64,000 bases of DNA from Bog-473 sp963843365 (GTDB lineage: Bacteria; Actinomycetota; Acidimicrobiia; Acidimicrobiales; RAAP-2), in the NCBI GenBank assembly GCA_963843365.1, contig CAWJKG010000003.1, forward strand, positions 682,001 through 746,000. The letters run 5' to 3'. Each line of letters starts with the position of its first letter. Within the stretch, counting starts at the first letter, position 1. The notes below the pieces were generated by a model. It saw only the letters and a list, made by a program, of their open reading frames with translations. It did no database searches and had not been told where the DNA came from. The position numbers were made by a program, and so were the translations under genes. This document shows positions 8,831 to 18,453 of the stretch, in pieces.

Positions 8831-10438
8831 TCACGCCCCTCGAGGGCCTGAATCGCCTGCACGGGCGGCGGCGTCGTAACCCGCGAGAAGGGGGAAGAAG
8901 TGGCCGGCGACCCCCCGCAGGAAGCCCACGACCAATCTGGGTGTCAGTTCAGTTCCGGGGTCGTTGAGCTCGGCCGGGAGCTTCACCTCCATCTCCCTCG
9001 CCCTTGCGATCAGAGCGCGGCCCATACCCTTGCCTAGGGTGCTCAGTCCCTTGCCGACCACCTCGGGGTCCAGGGTCCACGCCGGAACGGGAAGTGACTT
9101 GATGGGCGCCCAACTCTCGGGGTCTCGGGGGGTCGTGCGTGAGAACACGTGGTCGAAGGTGCGAGCCACGGCGTCCCGTCCGGTGAGGGCATCTCCGAGT
9201 CCCCAGAGTTTGCGGAGCGTGGCGATCAGAGAGGTGTGCCGGTACTCCTCGTTGTAGACCGATCCGGCCTCGACCCAGGGCGACACGATGATTGCGGGGA
9301 CCCGGTACCCCGAGCGGTCGAATGTGAATCCGCATTCGCCGGGAGGTGCGGACGGATCCGGAGGCGGGACCGCTCCGGGGGGAACGTGGTCGTAGGTCCC
9401 CCCGGGCTCGTCCCACCCGATCAGCAAGGCGGTGTTCCAGACGTTGGCACCGGCTTCTGACGTCGCTGACCGATATGCGTGGTACAGCCGCTCCAAGAAG
9501 GCCTCGCCCGACAACGCCGACGATGGGCTGTCGACCTCAATGTCCACCTTGTCCGAGAACGAGCGGCCCATGGCCGGGTGATAGTCGCCGTGTCCCGCCA
9601 TCATGTTCGGTTCGATCAGCGAGAAGTCCGGGAGCGTGCCCGCCGCCGCGTCCCTCTCGAATTCGGCAAAGGGGACGAAGTGGGTCGCCAGACGGTCTTT
9701 CAGCCGGGGAAAATGGATCAGGCCCGTGAAGGACAGCGGCATGGGCTCCATGACGTAGACCTTCCAGGTCTTGTCGTGCGCCTCGAGCCGTTCGAAGATC
9801 GTCTCGGCGTCGTTCTTCGTGAACCATTTCCTGATGGGACTGTTCACGACTGCACCGGACGAGGTGGCCGCAGTCCAGAACGACCGGTTCATGAACGTCT
9901 GCGACGGGACCTCGCAGAACCAGTGGTCGAAGACGCCGAAATCCCGGGCCAAGCCGTTCAAGACCGGCAGCTGGTCCGGGGTGTAGCCGGACATGATGTG
10001 GGCGTACTCGTCGTAGGTGGGTTGGCGCCCGATCTCGCCGGTGAACGTCGAGATGTAGTCGGTGACGAACCCGTCCATGGTTGGTGTTGCTCCCGGCGCC
10101 GGCGCATTCCATGGCGCCGAAGCGCCATCTCCGATCTTGAATCGATTCTGTTCGTTGACGATGTTGAACAACTGCGTGTTCGTGTGGAAGTACTCCTCAC
10201 CCGAATCCGGATTGGGGGAGTCCATGTCGGTGGCGACCGTGTAGGGGACGGTTTTGCGGTCAGCCCCGTGCTCAGCCCAGGAGGGGATCGGGTTGCTGAG
10301 GTTCTTGCCGATCACGCCCTCGAAGGTCTTGCCGTCCTCGGGCCCGTAGAGATGGCCCAGGACGTTGTCGAGCGAGCGGTTCTCGAACAGCACCAACACG
10401 ACGTGGTCGAGTGCGTGGGACGCATCGAAAGTCGGCAT
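8831..10438 (-). CDS. Phospholipase C / acid phosphatase-type phosphoesterase
   Basis: 535 residues of the phosphoesterase family PF04185 (alkaline-phosphatase superfamily). The metal-binding start motif DHVVLVLFENRSLDNVLGHL is at residues about 11-30. HWFCEVPSQTFMNRSFW, SLIEPNMMAGHGDYHP and LLIGWDEPGGTYDHV follow in the family order and carry the later metal ligands. Unlike secreted bacterial phospholipases C it has no signal peptide, so a cytosolic or leaderless role on phosphoesters is suggested. Length is normal. The stop lies about 200 bp upstream of the two tiny minus-strand genes. Confidence 0.8.
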   Translation of the reverse strand: MPTFDASHALDHVVLVLFENRSLDNVLGHLYGPEDGKTFEGVIGKNLSNPIPSWAEHGADRKTVPYTVATDMDSPNPDSGEEYFHTNTQLFNIVNEQNRFKIGDGASAPWNAPAPGATPTMDGFVTDYISTFTGEIGRQPTYDEYAHIMSGYTPDQLPVLNGLARDFGVFDHWFCEVPSQTFMNRSFWTAATSSGAVVNSPIRKWFTKNDAETIFERLEAHDKTWKVYVMEPMPLSFTGLIHFPRLKDRLATHFVPFAEFERDAAAGTLPDFSLIEPNMMAGHGDYHPAMGRSFSDKVDIEVDSPSSALSGEAFLERLYHAYRSATSEAGANVWNTALLIGWDEPGGTYDHVPPGAVPPPDPSAPPGECGFTFDRSGYRVPAIIVSPWVEAGSVYNEEYRHTSLIATLRKLWGLGDALTGRDAVARTFDHVFSRTTPRDPESWAPIKSLPVPAWTLDPEVVGKGLSTLGKGMGRALIARAREMEVKLPAELNDPGTELTPRLVVGFLRGVAGHFFPLLAGYDAAARAGDSGPRGA

Positions 10439-10559
10439 CTCCCGGGCTCCTCACCTCACCGATCTCAGGCTGCAGACGCCGTGTGAGAATAGTGCCGGAA
10501 GGCTGGCGGAGTGATCCTTCCGATGGCGCCCGGCCCTTCGGCGCGGGCGGGCACCGCCG

Positions 10560-12572
10560 TCAGCTGGCGATACCGACGATCGGTGCCCGCAGGTCGATGG
10601 CGCCCGTCGAGCCGTAGAACGGGGGGCCATCGGACGTGCTCGGAAAGGCGAAGACCCCGCCGTCCGAGCCGGCCAGGTAGTAGCCACCGGAGTAGTCGCC
10701 GAGCGCGTCGATGCCCACGATGGGCTTGTTCAGCATCGTGGAGCCTGTCGACCCCTCGAACGGTGCCACCGGACCGCTGGGGCTGACGCAGCCACCGGCA
10801 CAGCCCGGGAAGTTGAAGACGCCGCCGTCCGACGCGACGAGGTAGTACGCACCGGCGCTGTTGGCTGCCATGCCGACGACGGGCTTGTGCAGCGGAGCGC
10901 CACCCATGGAGCCCTGGAATTGGGCGTCGCCGTAGGAGAAGACACCACCGTCCGAAGCGACGAGCCAGTAGCCCCTGCCGTCGGGTGTGGCCGCCATTCC
11001 CACAATGGGTCGGTTGAGCTTCTCGCCCCCGGTCGAGCCGTAGAACTGCGCGTCGCCGAAGGCGAACACACCGCCGTCGGAGGCGACGAGCCAGTACCCT
11101 GCACCGTCCGCTGTCATGGCCATGCCGACGATAGGTGCGTTCAGCGCGAGCGAACCGGCGGAACCGTAGAACTGTGCGCTCCCGAAGCTGAAGATGCCGC
11201 CATCGGCAGCCACCAGGTCATACCCGTCACCGCCGGGCACGACCGCCATGCCGACGACGGGCTTGTTGAGATGTTGGCCACCCATGAAGCCGAGGAACGG
11301 CGCACCCGATCCGTACGCGAAGACACCACCGTCGGAGGCGACGAACCGATACCCGGAGCGGGCGATCGGCGCGGACATGGCGAACGGCACGGTTGCGTTC
11401 GGAGGCGCGGGTGATTCGTAGGACCCGACGGCCATGCAGGCCCAGTCGGTTACGCAGGAGACACCGCTGAGCAGCGTGAGTGCGGTCCCGCCGTTGGGCG
11501 TTCCGGGCACCATGGACCAGGCCGTGCCGTTCCAGTTCGCGACCAACGTCGCGGGCGTGGGCCCGGTCGCCGCGGACGTCTCGCCGACGGCGGAGCAGGT
11601 GGTCGCACTGAAGCACGAGACTCCGGTCAGACTCTGGCTCTCCGAGCTCGTGGGGCCGGTCGCGATGGCCCAGCCGGACCCGTTCCAGCTCTCAATGAAG
11701 GCCTGGCTCAGGTTGTTGGCACCGTACGCGCCCACGGCCGTGCAGAAACCGACCCCTGCGCACGACACGGAACGGAGAATCGTGCTCGGGCTGCCCGATG
11801 GCGCCGGCATGGAGACGGACGTCCAGCTGGTCCCGTTCCACAGCTCGCTGTAGGGAGCGCCGCCGCCGCCGTGCACCTGCGTGCTGCCGACGGCGAGGCA
11901 CCACGCCGCGGAGACGCAACTCATCCCCAATATGGAGGGAATCACTCCGCCGCTCGAACCGGGTGGGGTGTCGGCGTTGGTGAGGGAAAGAGAGCTTCCG
12001 TTCCACTGGTTCCCGAAGAACACAATGGAGCCGTTGACCGCCGTCCGGCCCAAGATCTGACAGGACGTCGCGCTGACACACGAGACCGCGGTCAGGTTCC
12101 CCCCGGTGTCGGCTCCCGCCGGGAGAGCCGCGGGCACGGCGTTCCAGGTGAAGCCGTTCCACGCCACCACCAGCGCGGAGGTGTCGCCGCCACCGACCGC
12201 CAGGCAGAACGATGGCCCGACACAGGAGACGGCGTTGAGCGCATCGTCGGCCGTACCCGCCGGGTTGGGACTCGGGACGATCCTCCAGGACGAACCATTC
12301 CAGAGCTCGGCCAGCGTGCTGACGCCGGCATCGGTATCCAGGTTCTGATCCCCGACCGCGGCACAGAAGGACGCGCTCGTGCAGGACACACCCGTCAGGA
12401 CGTTCGTCGTCTCTGTCGAGGCGGCCGCGGCGCCGTAATCAGTCCATTGCGTGGCGCCGACCGTGGGTGGGATCGAGATTCCGGTGCCTCCGCTCGGCGA
12501 GCCTGCCAGCACGGGGAGCGTCACTGCCACCAGTGCCCCGGCCGTTGCGAGCAACAGCCTCCTACGCGTCAT
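10560..12572 (-). CDS. Secreted protein with two different tandem-repeat families
   Basis: 670 residues from ATG 12572, chosen for AAAGGAG 5 nt upstream and a classic signal peptide (MTRRRLLLATAGALVAVTLP). Residues about 40-400 hold about seven repeats of a VSC-x(5)-C-x-AVG ... W-N-G-x-x-W pattern, each with a cysteine pair. Residues about 400-670 hold six repeats of about 42 residues with the core GYWLVASDGGVFAFGDAQFY, ending N-(K/R)-P-(I/V)-VGM. Both patterns suggest beta-propeller or blade-like folds outside the cell. The second repeat family recurs in the gene at 19695-21958. Ligand is unknown. The gene is divergent from the MFS gene at 12871. Confidence 0.75.
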   Translation of the reverse strand: MTRRRLLLATAGALVAVTLPVLAGSPSGGTGISIPPTVGATQWTDYGAAAASTETTNVLTGVSCTSASFCAAVGDQNLDTDAGVSTLAELWNGSSWRIVPSPNPAGTADDALNAVSCVGPSFCLAVGGGDTSALVVAWNGFTWNAVPAALPAGADTGGNLTAVSCVSATSCQILGRTAVNGSIVFFGNQWNGSSLSLTNADTPPGSSGGVIPSILGMSCVSAAWCLAVGSTQVHGGGGAPYSELWNGTSWTSVSMPAPSGSPSTILRSVSCAGVGFCTAVGAYGANNLSQAFIESWNGSGWAIATGPTSSESQSLTGVSCFSATTCSAVGETSAATGPTPATLVANWNGTAWSMVPGTPNGGTALTLLSGVSCVTDWACMAVGSYESPAPPNATVPFAMSAPIARSGYRFVASDGGVFAYGSGAPFLGFMGGQHLNKPVVGMAVVPGGDGYDLVAADGGIFSFGSAQFYGSAGSLALNAPIVGMAMTADGAGYWLVASDGGVFAFGDAQFYGSTGGEKLNRPIVGMAATPDGRGYWLVASDGGVFSYGDAQFQGSMGGAPLHKPVVGMAANSAGAYYLVASDGGVFNFPGCAGGCVSPSGPVAPFEGSTGSTMLNKPIVGIDALGDYSGGYYLAGSDGGVFAFPSTSDGPPFYGSTGAIDLRAPIVGIAS

Positions 12573-12870
12573 CGCCGCTCCTTTGTCGAGGTGTCGCAAT
12601 CTTCCCAACCTGCCGAGCGGAATTGGTGAATCCTGGCCGCCCGCTCGTCGGCCTCCATGCGCAGCCCGGCAGCCCGGCAGCCCGATCGAGCGCCCAGCGC
12701 GTGGCGCAGCCGCGTCGCATCGTGACAGTTCGGTGAACTCACCGCGGAGGCCGGGCCGGCGGACCGTCGCCGTGTGCCGAAGGAGTCCCTGGTCAGAATC
12801 GTGGGTTGCCGCAAGGCCCGGGCATCTTCCTGCCCGAGATTCCGTGTGCAACGAAGGCCGACGCGCCAAG

Positions 12871-14907
12871 ATGGCGGAGGTGGCGGGTGTGTTGCTGAAT
12901 CGTCGACTTCGTCAACTCCTCTCCGCATTCGCGTTGCTCAACATCGCGGAGTGGGGCATGGTCACGGCTGTCGCCATTCACCTCTATCGGGTGAGCGGTG
13001 TCCTGGCCGTGGCCCTCGTGGGTTTCCGACTCGTGCCGGCGGCGATCGCCAGCCTTGGCGTCGCCCCCATGGTGCGGCGTTGGCGCGGGAGCAATCTGCT
13101 CAGTCTGGTCACCACGACGCGTTGCGGGTTGATTGCCCTGGTCGCTGTCGCTCTGGCCTCGGGCCAGCCGATCTTCATCGCGCTGATTCTCATTGCCCTC
13201 GACGCCGCCGTCTCGGCCGTGTACAGGCCGACGCAGTCGAGCTTGATCCCGTATCTGGCCAACACACCGAGCGAGGTCTCCGAAGCGGCGGCCGGGATCA
13301 GCATGGTGAAGACCCTCGGGCAGGGTCTCGGAGCCTTCCTCGGCGGGATCCTCTCGGAGGTCCTGTTGCCGGCCAGCATCGTGGGCGGCGCCGCAGTACT
13401 CATGGGATTTGCCGCCCTCATCACCCTGGGCCTGGCGCCGAACTCCGGCGGGGCCGCCGAGGTAGCACACACGTCTCTCCGTGCCTCCCTGGTGCAGGTA
13501 CGGGCGGTGCTTCGGGACAGGCTGGTGGCTCCGATCATCTACCTCAGCGGGCTGCGGTGTCTCGTGCGAGGCCTGTGGATGGCCTTGGTCGTGCCGGTGG
13601 CCCTTCACCTCCTGGAGCTCGGCCCCTCGGGCGTCGGCATCCTCAACGGCGTCGCTGCTGCCGGGGCGGTGGTCGCACTGCCGGTCACGGCGAGACTGAT
13701 CGGACGACGCCGGCTGGCGTTTCCCTGCGTCGCCTCGTTTGCCGCCTGCGGTCTTCTCATCGCCTTGGTCGGCGCGTCCAGCGCCCCTCTCCGCATCGGT
13801 GAATGCATCGTCGTCGCCGGATGGGGCTGCGCCATGGCCCTCGCGGACAGCACGTCGCTCTCGTTGCTGCATCGTTTGGTCCGACAGAAGACACTCGCAC
13901 CGGTGATCAGCGTGCTCGAAGCGGTGAAGCTCGCCCTCGAGGGTGTGGGTGCACTGCTGGGCGCGGTGGGGTTCTATTTGGTCGGGCTGCGCGCGACGCT
14001 CGTCATCGGGGGCCTGGCGCTCCCCGTCCTCGTGGTGTTCTGGCGTCGTCGGTTGGTCGAGACGGATTCGGCCGCGGCCGACCAGAGCCGCATTGTTGCG
14101 CTGCTCTACGGCGTCCCCCTCTTTCACGTCCCGGACATGGTGTTCCTAGAAGATCTGGCCAGCCGCGCCTCCCGGGTCATCGCACCGCAGGGTGCGGCGG
14201 TGGTGACGCTGGGTGAAGAGGGCGACACGTTCTACGTGATTGCATCCGGGCATGTCCGTATCGAAATCAACGAGTTCCCGGTCGGAGAGCTCGGACCGGG
14301 ATCGAGCTTCGGCGAGCGAGCGTTGCTCCGCAACAATCCGCGGGCGGCAACGGTCGTGGCGGCGACGCCGCTGGAACTGTTCGCGCTCGATCGGGACAAC
14401 TTCCTGGCTGCCGTGACCGGGAGCGAGGATCTTCGCAGTGCCAACGTGCAGGTCAAGGAGGACACGAGTGCGGAGAGATGGACCACCTCCGCGTTGGCTG
14501 CATCTTTGGGGATGATCTCTGTGTTCTCTCGAATGGACACCCCCGGCTTGAGGCGGATTGCCGAGGTCTGCCGCTTCGAAACGTGGAGCCCGGGCGACCT
14601 GCTCACCGTGCAGGGCAACGAGGACAAGTGTCTGTTCGTCGTTCTCACCGGCACGGCCCGGGTCGTCGTGGATGGTGAGGCGGTCGGGCAGGTGCGATCC
14701 GGCGATTCCTTCGGCGAAATCGCCATGCTCTACGAGGTGCCGCGTCGGGCCACGGTCGAAGCCGTGTCCGCCATGACGACATCTCGTCTCGACCGGCCCG
14801 ACCTCTATCGGGCACTGGGTGCCGGCCCGGACGAGAAGACGATCGAGGAGATGCTCGGATTCGAACATCTTTCGCAAGGGGATACCGAGCGACCCGAAAC
14901 GGAGTGA
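12871..14907 (+). CDS. MFS transporter fused to two cyclic-nucleotide-binding domains
   Basis: 678 residues from ATG 12871. The first about 400 residues are a major-facilitator protein of the MFS_3 type (about 12 hydrophobic segments, opening RQLLSAFALLNIAEWGMVTA). Residues about 413-516 and 548-650 are two cNMP-binding domains. Each has a phosphate-binding cassette with the conserved arginine: FGERALLRNNPRAATV and FGEIAMLYEVPRRATV. This implies transport gated by cAMP, cGMP or a similar ligand, which is an inference from domain content. The substrate is unknown. Upstream in-frame codons back to 12451 lie antisense to the divergent gene and are not thought to be translated. Confidence 0.8.
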   Translation: MAEVAGVLLNRRLRQLLSAFALLNIAEWGMVTAVAIHLYRVSGVLAVALVGFRLVPAAIASLGVAPMVRRWRGSNLLSLVTTTRCGLIALVAVALASGQPIFIALILIALDAAVSAVYRPTQSSLIPYLANTPSEVSEAAAGISMVKTLGQGLGAFLGGILSEVLLPASIVGGAAVLMGFAALITLGLAPNSGGAAEVAHTSLRASLVQVRAVLRDRLVAPIIYLSGLRCLVRGLWMALVVPVALHLLELGPSGVGILNGVAAAGAVVALPVTARLIGRRRLAFPCVASFAACGLLIALVGASSAPLRIGECIVVAGWGCAMALADSTSLSLLHRLVRQKTLAPVISVLEAVKLALEGVGALLGAVGFYLVGLRATLVIGGLALPVLVVFWRRRLVETDSAAADQSRIVALLYGVPLFHVPDMVFLEDLASRASRVIAPQGAAVVTLGEEGDTFYVIASGHVRIEINEFPVGELGPGSSFGERALLRNNPRAATVVAATPLELFALDRDNFLAAVTGSEDLRSANVQVKEDTSAERWTTSALAASLGMISVFSRMDTPGLRRIAEVCRFETWSPGDLLTVQGNEDKCLFVVLTGTARVVVDGEAVGQVRSGDSFGEIAMLYEVPRRATVEAVSAMTTSRLDRPDLYRALGAGPDEKTIEEMLGFEHLSQGDTERPETE

Positions 14908-15040
14908 GCGCCGCTGGACGGCGCGGCATGGCCCTGGAGCGGCGCCTCCGGCATGTCGGTACGCTCCATGCCAACTCGAGAGATTGGGTTTCTCGTACGA
15001 GTCGCGGCGGTCCGCGCGCTGAAGGAAGGGAGTCACCGCC

Positions 15041-15675
15041 ATGACCACCGCCATCATCGGGACCGGCGGCATTGGTTCTGCCATCGCCCGCCTGCTCGGC
15101 GGCGGCGGGGAGGCGATCCGGCTCTCGGGCCGCGACACCGATTCGGCGCGCGCCTTGGCGGCCGACATCGGGCCTTCCGCCGCCGTCGCCGCTGGCAATG
15201 CTGACGCGCTGCGGGGCGTCGATGCCGTCATTCTCGCCTTGCGCTTCACGGTGTTGCAGAGCGTCATCGAGGAGGTCGGTGCGCTCCTGACCGACAAGGT
15301 CGTCATTGTGCCGAGTAATCCGCTGACGACCGACGCCCAGGGCAAAGTGGTGCGGGTCCTCGCTGAGGGGGAGTCGTCCGGGGCGGTGGTCTCGGCATGG
15401 TTACCGACGGGGCGCGCCTCGTCATGGCGTTCGGAACCATGTCGGCCGCGCTCTTGGAGTCTTCGAGCAGACGGTCGCCCGAGCCCGCCGTGCTCTTCTA
15501 CGCGACCGACGACGTGGACGCCGGGCAGGTGGCCGAGCGGTTGATCCGGAGCGCGGGGTTCGAGCCGGTGCGAGTCGGCGGGCTGCACCAATCGAGCCGG
15601 CTCGAGGTGGGGGGCGATCTGCACGACCTCGTGATCGGGCCCACCGGTGCGGCAGCGCAGGTCGGCGAGGCCTAG
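15041..15675 (+). CDS. NAD(P)-binding reductase of the F420H2:NADP-oxidoreductase type, frameshifted
   Basis: The first frame begins MTTAIIGTGGIGSAIARLLG, a Rossmann dinucleotide site, after GGAAGGGAG. It continues through KVVIVPSNPL and VVSAWLPTG up to about 15410. The protein then resumes in another frame (ARLVMAFGTMSAALLE onward) to the stop at 15675. Restoring the frame at the GGGGCGCGC run (15409-15417) yields about 210 residues, normal for this family, which moves hydride between cofactors or onto small substrates. No F420 gene is adjacent, so the F420 link is family-level only. The break looks like a sequence error, not decay, because both halves are well conserved. Confidence 0.65.
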
Positions 15676-15701
15676 CGCCGCCACCAATGCTCCCCGCTGC
15701 G

Positions 15702-17201
15702 TCAGGCCGCCTGGGCGGCCGGGGGCCCGAACCACCTCGTCAGCGCCTCGGCAAGTCCGGCGTCGGTCCCGTTTCCCACCCATGCCACGTACCCGTCGGG
15801 ACGGATGAGAACGGCATTCGGTGCCGGCACGCTGCCGAGCACCGGCAACTCCCACGTCCCGCTGTAGCGGGCGTCGATCCGTCCGACCCGGCCCGCCCAC
15901 GGGGTGACGTCGAGGTCGCCCGCACCGTCGAGGCAGAGCACCAGGGGCTTGGCGTCGTGGAGGGCCGCGAACACGCGCCGGGCGCCGCCGGATGTCTGCA
16001 GGTCGAGGTCCGGCACGCGACGACCGAGCAGGGGATGGCCGTCGCCCAGGTCGTAGTGGATGTCGAGTCCCGACATGATGCCGGCCAACCATTTCCGTCC
16101 GCTCTCGAAGGCGGCCAGCGCGGACACCACCTCTACCAGGGCCTCCTGACGGTCGTCGCGGCGTTGCAGGGCGGTCTGGGCCATCGTGTGCCGAAGCGCA
16201 CACGCACCGACCGGATGACGTTCGTCGTGGTAGGTGTCGAGCAGCGACTCCGGTGCAGTGTCCCGCACCACTTGCGCCAACTTCCAGCCCAGGTTGACCG
16301 CGTCCTGCACGCCGAGGCTCAGGCCCTGCCCGCCGGCCGGGTAGTGCACGTGCGCCGCATCCCCGGCCAGCAGGATCCGTCCGGCCCGGTAGGTGGCGGC
16401 CTGTCGGGTCGAGTCGGTGAACCGCGAGATCCAGGTCGGGTTGTGGACTCCGAAGTCTGTTCCGTAGACGGCGACCAGCGCCTGACTCAACTCCGTCAGA
16501 GTGGCGTCGGTGGTCGGACCGAGTGTTCGTTCTGTCACGACGACCCGGAAGGTCGCCCCGTCTTCCATGAGGTGGAGGCCGGAGACCCCCACCTCGTCGT
16601 GATGGATCCCGCGTGGGGGTTCGTCGGTCAGCTCGACCTCGGCGATCAGGCTGCTCTTGGACGGTTCCCACCCGGGGAAGTCGATGCCGGCCGCCTTCCT
16701 CACCATGCTGCGTCCTCCGTCGCAACCGACGACGTAGCGAGCCGTCGCCGCCGTGCCGTCGGCCAGCTGGACACCGACACGGGAGACATGCGGCACGAGT
16801 CCGACGGCCTCGTGCCCGTAGTAGACGCGCACCGGCAGCTCGGCGACCCAGTCGCCCATGATCCGCTCGATCTCGTTCTGCCAGATGCCGAGCGTGTAGG
16901 GATGACGGGTCGGGAAGTCGCTGAGGTCCAGCACGGTCGAGCCGAAGGTCAAGGCCTGCACCGTGGTGCCCTTGGCCAGGAACCGATCGGCGATCCCTCT
17001 CTGGTCCAGCACCTCGATGGTGCGCGCGTGGAAACCGCCGGCGCGCGAGCCGGCCAGCGCGTGGTCGGGTCGTTGTTCCACGATCGCCACGTCGACCTTC
17101 GCCAGCGCGAGTTCGGCCGCCAGCATCATTCCGGCGGGGCCTCCGCCGACGACCAGAACGTCGTGTTCGCCGACAGTGGATTGGTCTGCCGAAGATGTCA
17201 T
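15702..17201 (-). CDS. FAD-dependent aromatic-type monooxygenase (PHBH/TetX class)
   Basis: About 499 residues from ATG 17201 (17210 is an alternative; no ribosome site precedes either). DVLVVGGGPAGMMLAAELAL near the N-terminus binds the FAD ADP moiety, GCDGGRSMVRKAAGI is the DG motif, and ILLAGDAAHVHYPAGGQGLS is the GD motif of class A flavoprotein hydroxylases. The C-terminal thioredoxin-like extension matches RdmE/rifampicin-monooxygenase relatives. Such enzymes hydroxylate phenols, polyketides or antibiotics with NAD(P)H and O2; the substrate here is unknown. It converges on the frameshifted reductase (26-bp gap) and is divergent from the NTF2-like gene. Confidence 0.85.
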   Translation of the reverse strand: MTSSADQSTVGEHDVLVVGGGPAGMMLAAELALAKVDVAIVEQRPDHALAGSRAGGFHARTIEVLDQRGIADRFLAKGTTVQALTFGSTVLDLSDFPTRHPYTLGIWQNEIERIMGDWVAELPVRVYYGHEAVGLVPHVSRVGVQLADGTAATARYVVGCDGGRSMVRKAAGIDFPGWEPSKSSLIAEVELTDEPPRGIHHDEVGVSGLHLMEDGATFRVVVTERTLGPTTDATLTELSQALVAVYGTDFGVHNPTWISRFTDSTRQAATYRAGRILLAGDAAHVHYPAGGQGLSLGVQDAVNLGWKLAQVVRDTAPESLLDTYHDERHPVGACALRHTMAQTALQRRDDRQEALVEVVSALAAFESGRKWLAGIMSGLDIHYDLGDGHPLLGRRVPDLDLQTSGGARRVFAALHDAKPLVLCLDGAGDLDVTPWAGRVGRIDARYSGTWELPVLGSVPAPNAVLIRPDGYVAWVGNGTDAGLAEALTRWFGPPAAQAA

Positions 17202-17601
17202 GGCGAGCATTGTCAGCACAGCAGAGGTCCTTGCGGGAAGCCCCCCTCCCTGCGGTAGGGTGATTGTGGCGGGAAGACGAGCGCTGACTGCGCAGCGCCT
17301 CGGGCCCGCCACCTCACTTTCAGCCTCGAGGCGTCACCGCGCCGCCTGGGCGTCGGAGGTCGAAGAGACTGCTCGAGCGAGAGTGAGGGCGGAGTGACGC
17401 GTGTGCCCGTACACAAGGGCATCGGCAATCACCCCGCCCTCACCCGAAATTCTGACGAGCGGGCCTGTTCGCCGAATAGAGCCATCCGGCCCCGGTGGGA
17501 CAACGGCTGCACAACAAAGCCGGCGGCACCGGAAGGGGCGTTCCACGGTCGTCCTGTGCCCGGCCCGTAGGATCTCGCCGAGCCGAGGACTGGAGCGCAG
17601 C
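17202..17601. other. Divergent intergenic region
   Basis: 400 bp between the monooxygenase and the NTF2-like gene. It carries TAGGAT at 17568-17573, a possible -10 for the rightward gene, and a small dyad TGCCC-N8-GGGCA near 17404-17421. No convincing gene or RNA was seen. Confidence 0.4.
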
Positions 17602-18027
17602 GTGACACGAATCGACGAGAACCGCCGGCTGATCGAGGGTTTTTGGGTCGATCTCTACCGCCAGGACTTCGCAGCCTTGGGGGCCCGTTTCGCCGAGGAC
17701 GGCGAGTACACCGACGTGGTGACCCCCGAGGATGACGTCGCCCGCGGGCCCGCCGAGATCACGGCGCGGCTCCGGCTCGCCTTCGACCAGCTGACCAAGC
17801 TCTTCGACGAGCCACGGCACCTGGTGGCGGGCGAGGACGTGGTCATGACGGAGCACATCGAGCACTGGGAATGGCCGACGGGCGAGACCATGGCGCTCGA
17901 CGTGGCCTCGGTGCACGAAATCCGTGACGGCAAGATCACCCGGTGGTGTGACTACTGGGACATGAACGTCCTGACCGCAGCGGCGCCGCAGTGGTGGTTC
18001 GAGCACGTCCTCCAGGGGTGGAAATAG
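17602..18027 (+). CDS. SnoaL/NTF2-like protein
   Basis: 141 residues from GTG 17602, seven nt after GGAG. The sequence has the cone-fold pattern of the NTF2-like superfamily: an N-terminal helix ENRRLIEGFWVDLYRQDFAA, RFAEDGEYTDVV, then the strands HIEHWEWPTGETMALDVASV and IRDGKITRWCDYWD, which resemble limonene-epoxide hydrolase and SnoaL-type proteins. These act as hydrolases or cyclases or bind small molecules. The role here is unknown. It faces an FAD monooxygenase across a 400-bp divergent region, a pairing that would fit successive steps on one hydrophobic substrate, which is inference. Confidence 0.7.
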   Translation: MTRIDENRRLIEGFWVDLYRQDFAALGARFAEDGEYTDVVTPEDDVARGPAEITARLRLAFDQLTKLFDEPRHLVAGEDVVMTEHIEHWEWPTGETMALDVASVHEIRDGKITRWCDYWDMNVLTAAAPQWWFEHVLQGWK

Positions 18028-18130
18028 CGTCTGTCCGCGGGGCGCGGTCAACTCCCCGACAATCCTGGTGCATGTCGACGCGAGGGACGCCGACACTGCA
18101 GTGTCGTCGTTGCACGGAGGAGGGGCAGAC

Positions 18131-18437
18131 ATGACGGAACGGCACTTGGACTTCGATTTCGAGGTGGGGGAGAGCGAGCGGCACAACGTCGCCTTCCGAT
18201 TCGATCAGCTCTGGGGGCCTCTGGAGATCTCCGTCGACGGCGAGCCGGTGATCAAGCGGTTCGAGATCTTCCGGCTGCGTCGCACCGGGCGCTACGAGTT
18301 CTCGGTGGGCTCGGCCGAGCAGCACCGGGTGCGGATCGAGAAGACCCGCAAGGCCGTCATGGGCGGCTTCCAGGGCCAGGAGTGCGTGACGTACGTCGAC
18401 GGACGCGAGGTCGGCCGCTACTCCAACCGGGCTCTGA
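18131..18437 (+). CDS. Conserved small protein, FAIM-like beta fold, probable terminal frameshift
   Basis: Begins at ATG 18131 behind GGAGGAGGGG. The product has regular short strands (HNVAFRFDQLWGPLEISVDG, VIKRFEIFRLRRTGRYEFSV, HRVRIEKTRKAVMGGFQGQE, VTYVDGREVGRY) like small actinobacterial proteins of unknown function and remotely like FAIM1. In the frame as given it runs on to 18658, opposite the enoyl-CoA hydratase. Removing one base near 18433 gives a stop at 18435-18437 and about 101 residues with no overlap. I prefer that reading. Confidence 0.5.
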
Positions 18438-18453
18438 GTCAGACCCCGGGACC

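Noticed and set aside
9479..10486. A 335-codon plus-strand open frame
   Set aside because: It is antisense to the phosphoesterase, whose motifs are complete on the other strand.
14146..16725. An 859-codon minus-strand open frame
   Set aside because: It runs antisense to the cNMP/MFS gene and the reductase and out of frame with the monooxygenase; composition is Arg/Pro/Gly-rich shadow sequence without any domain.
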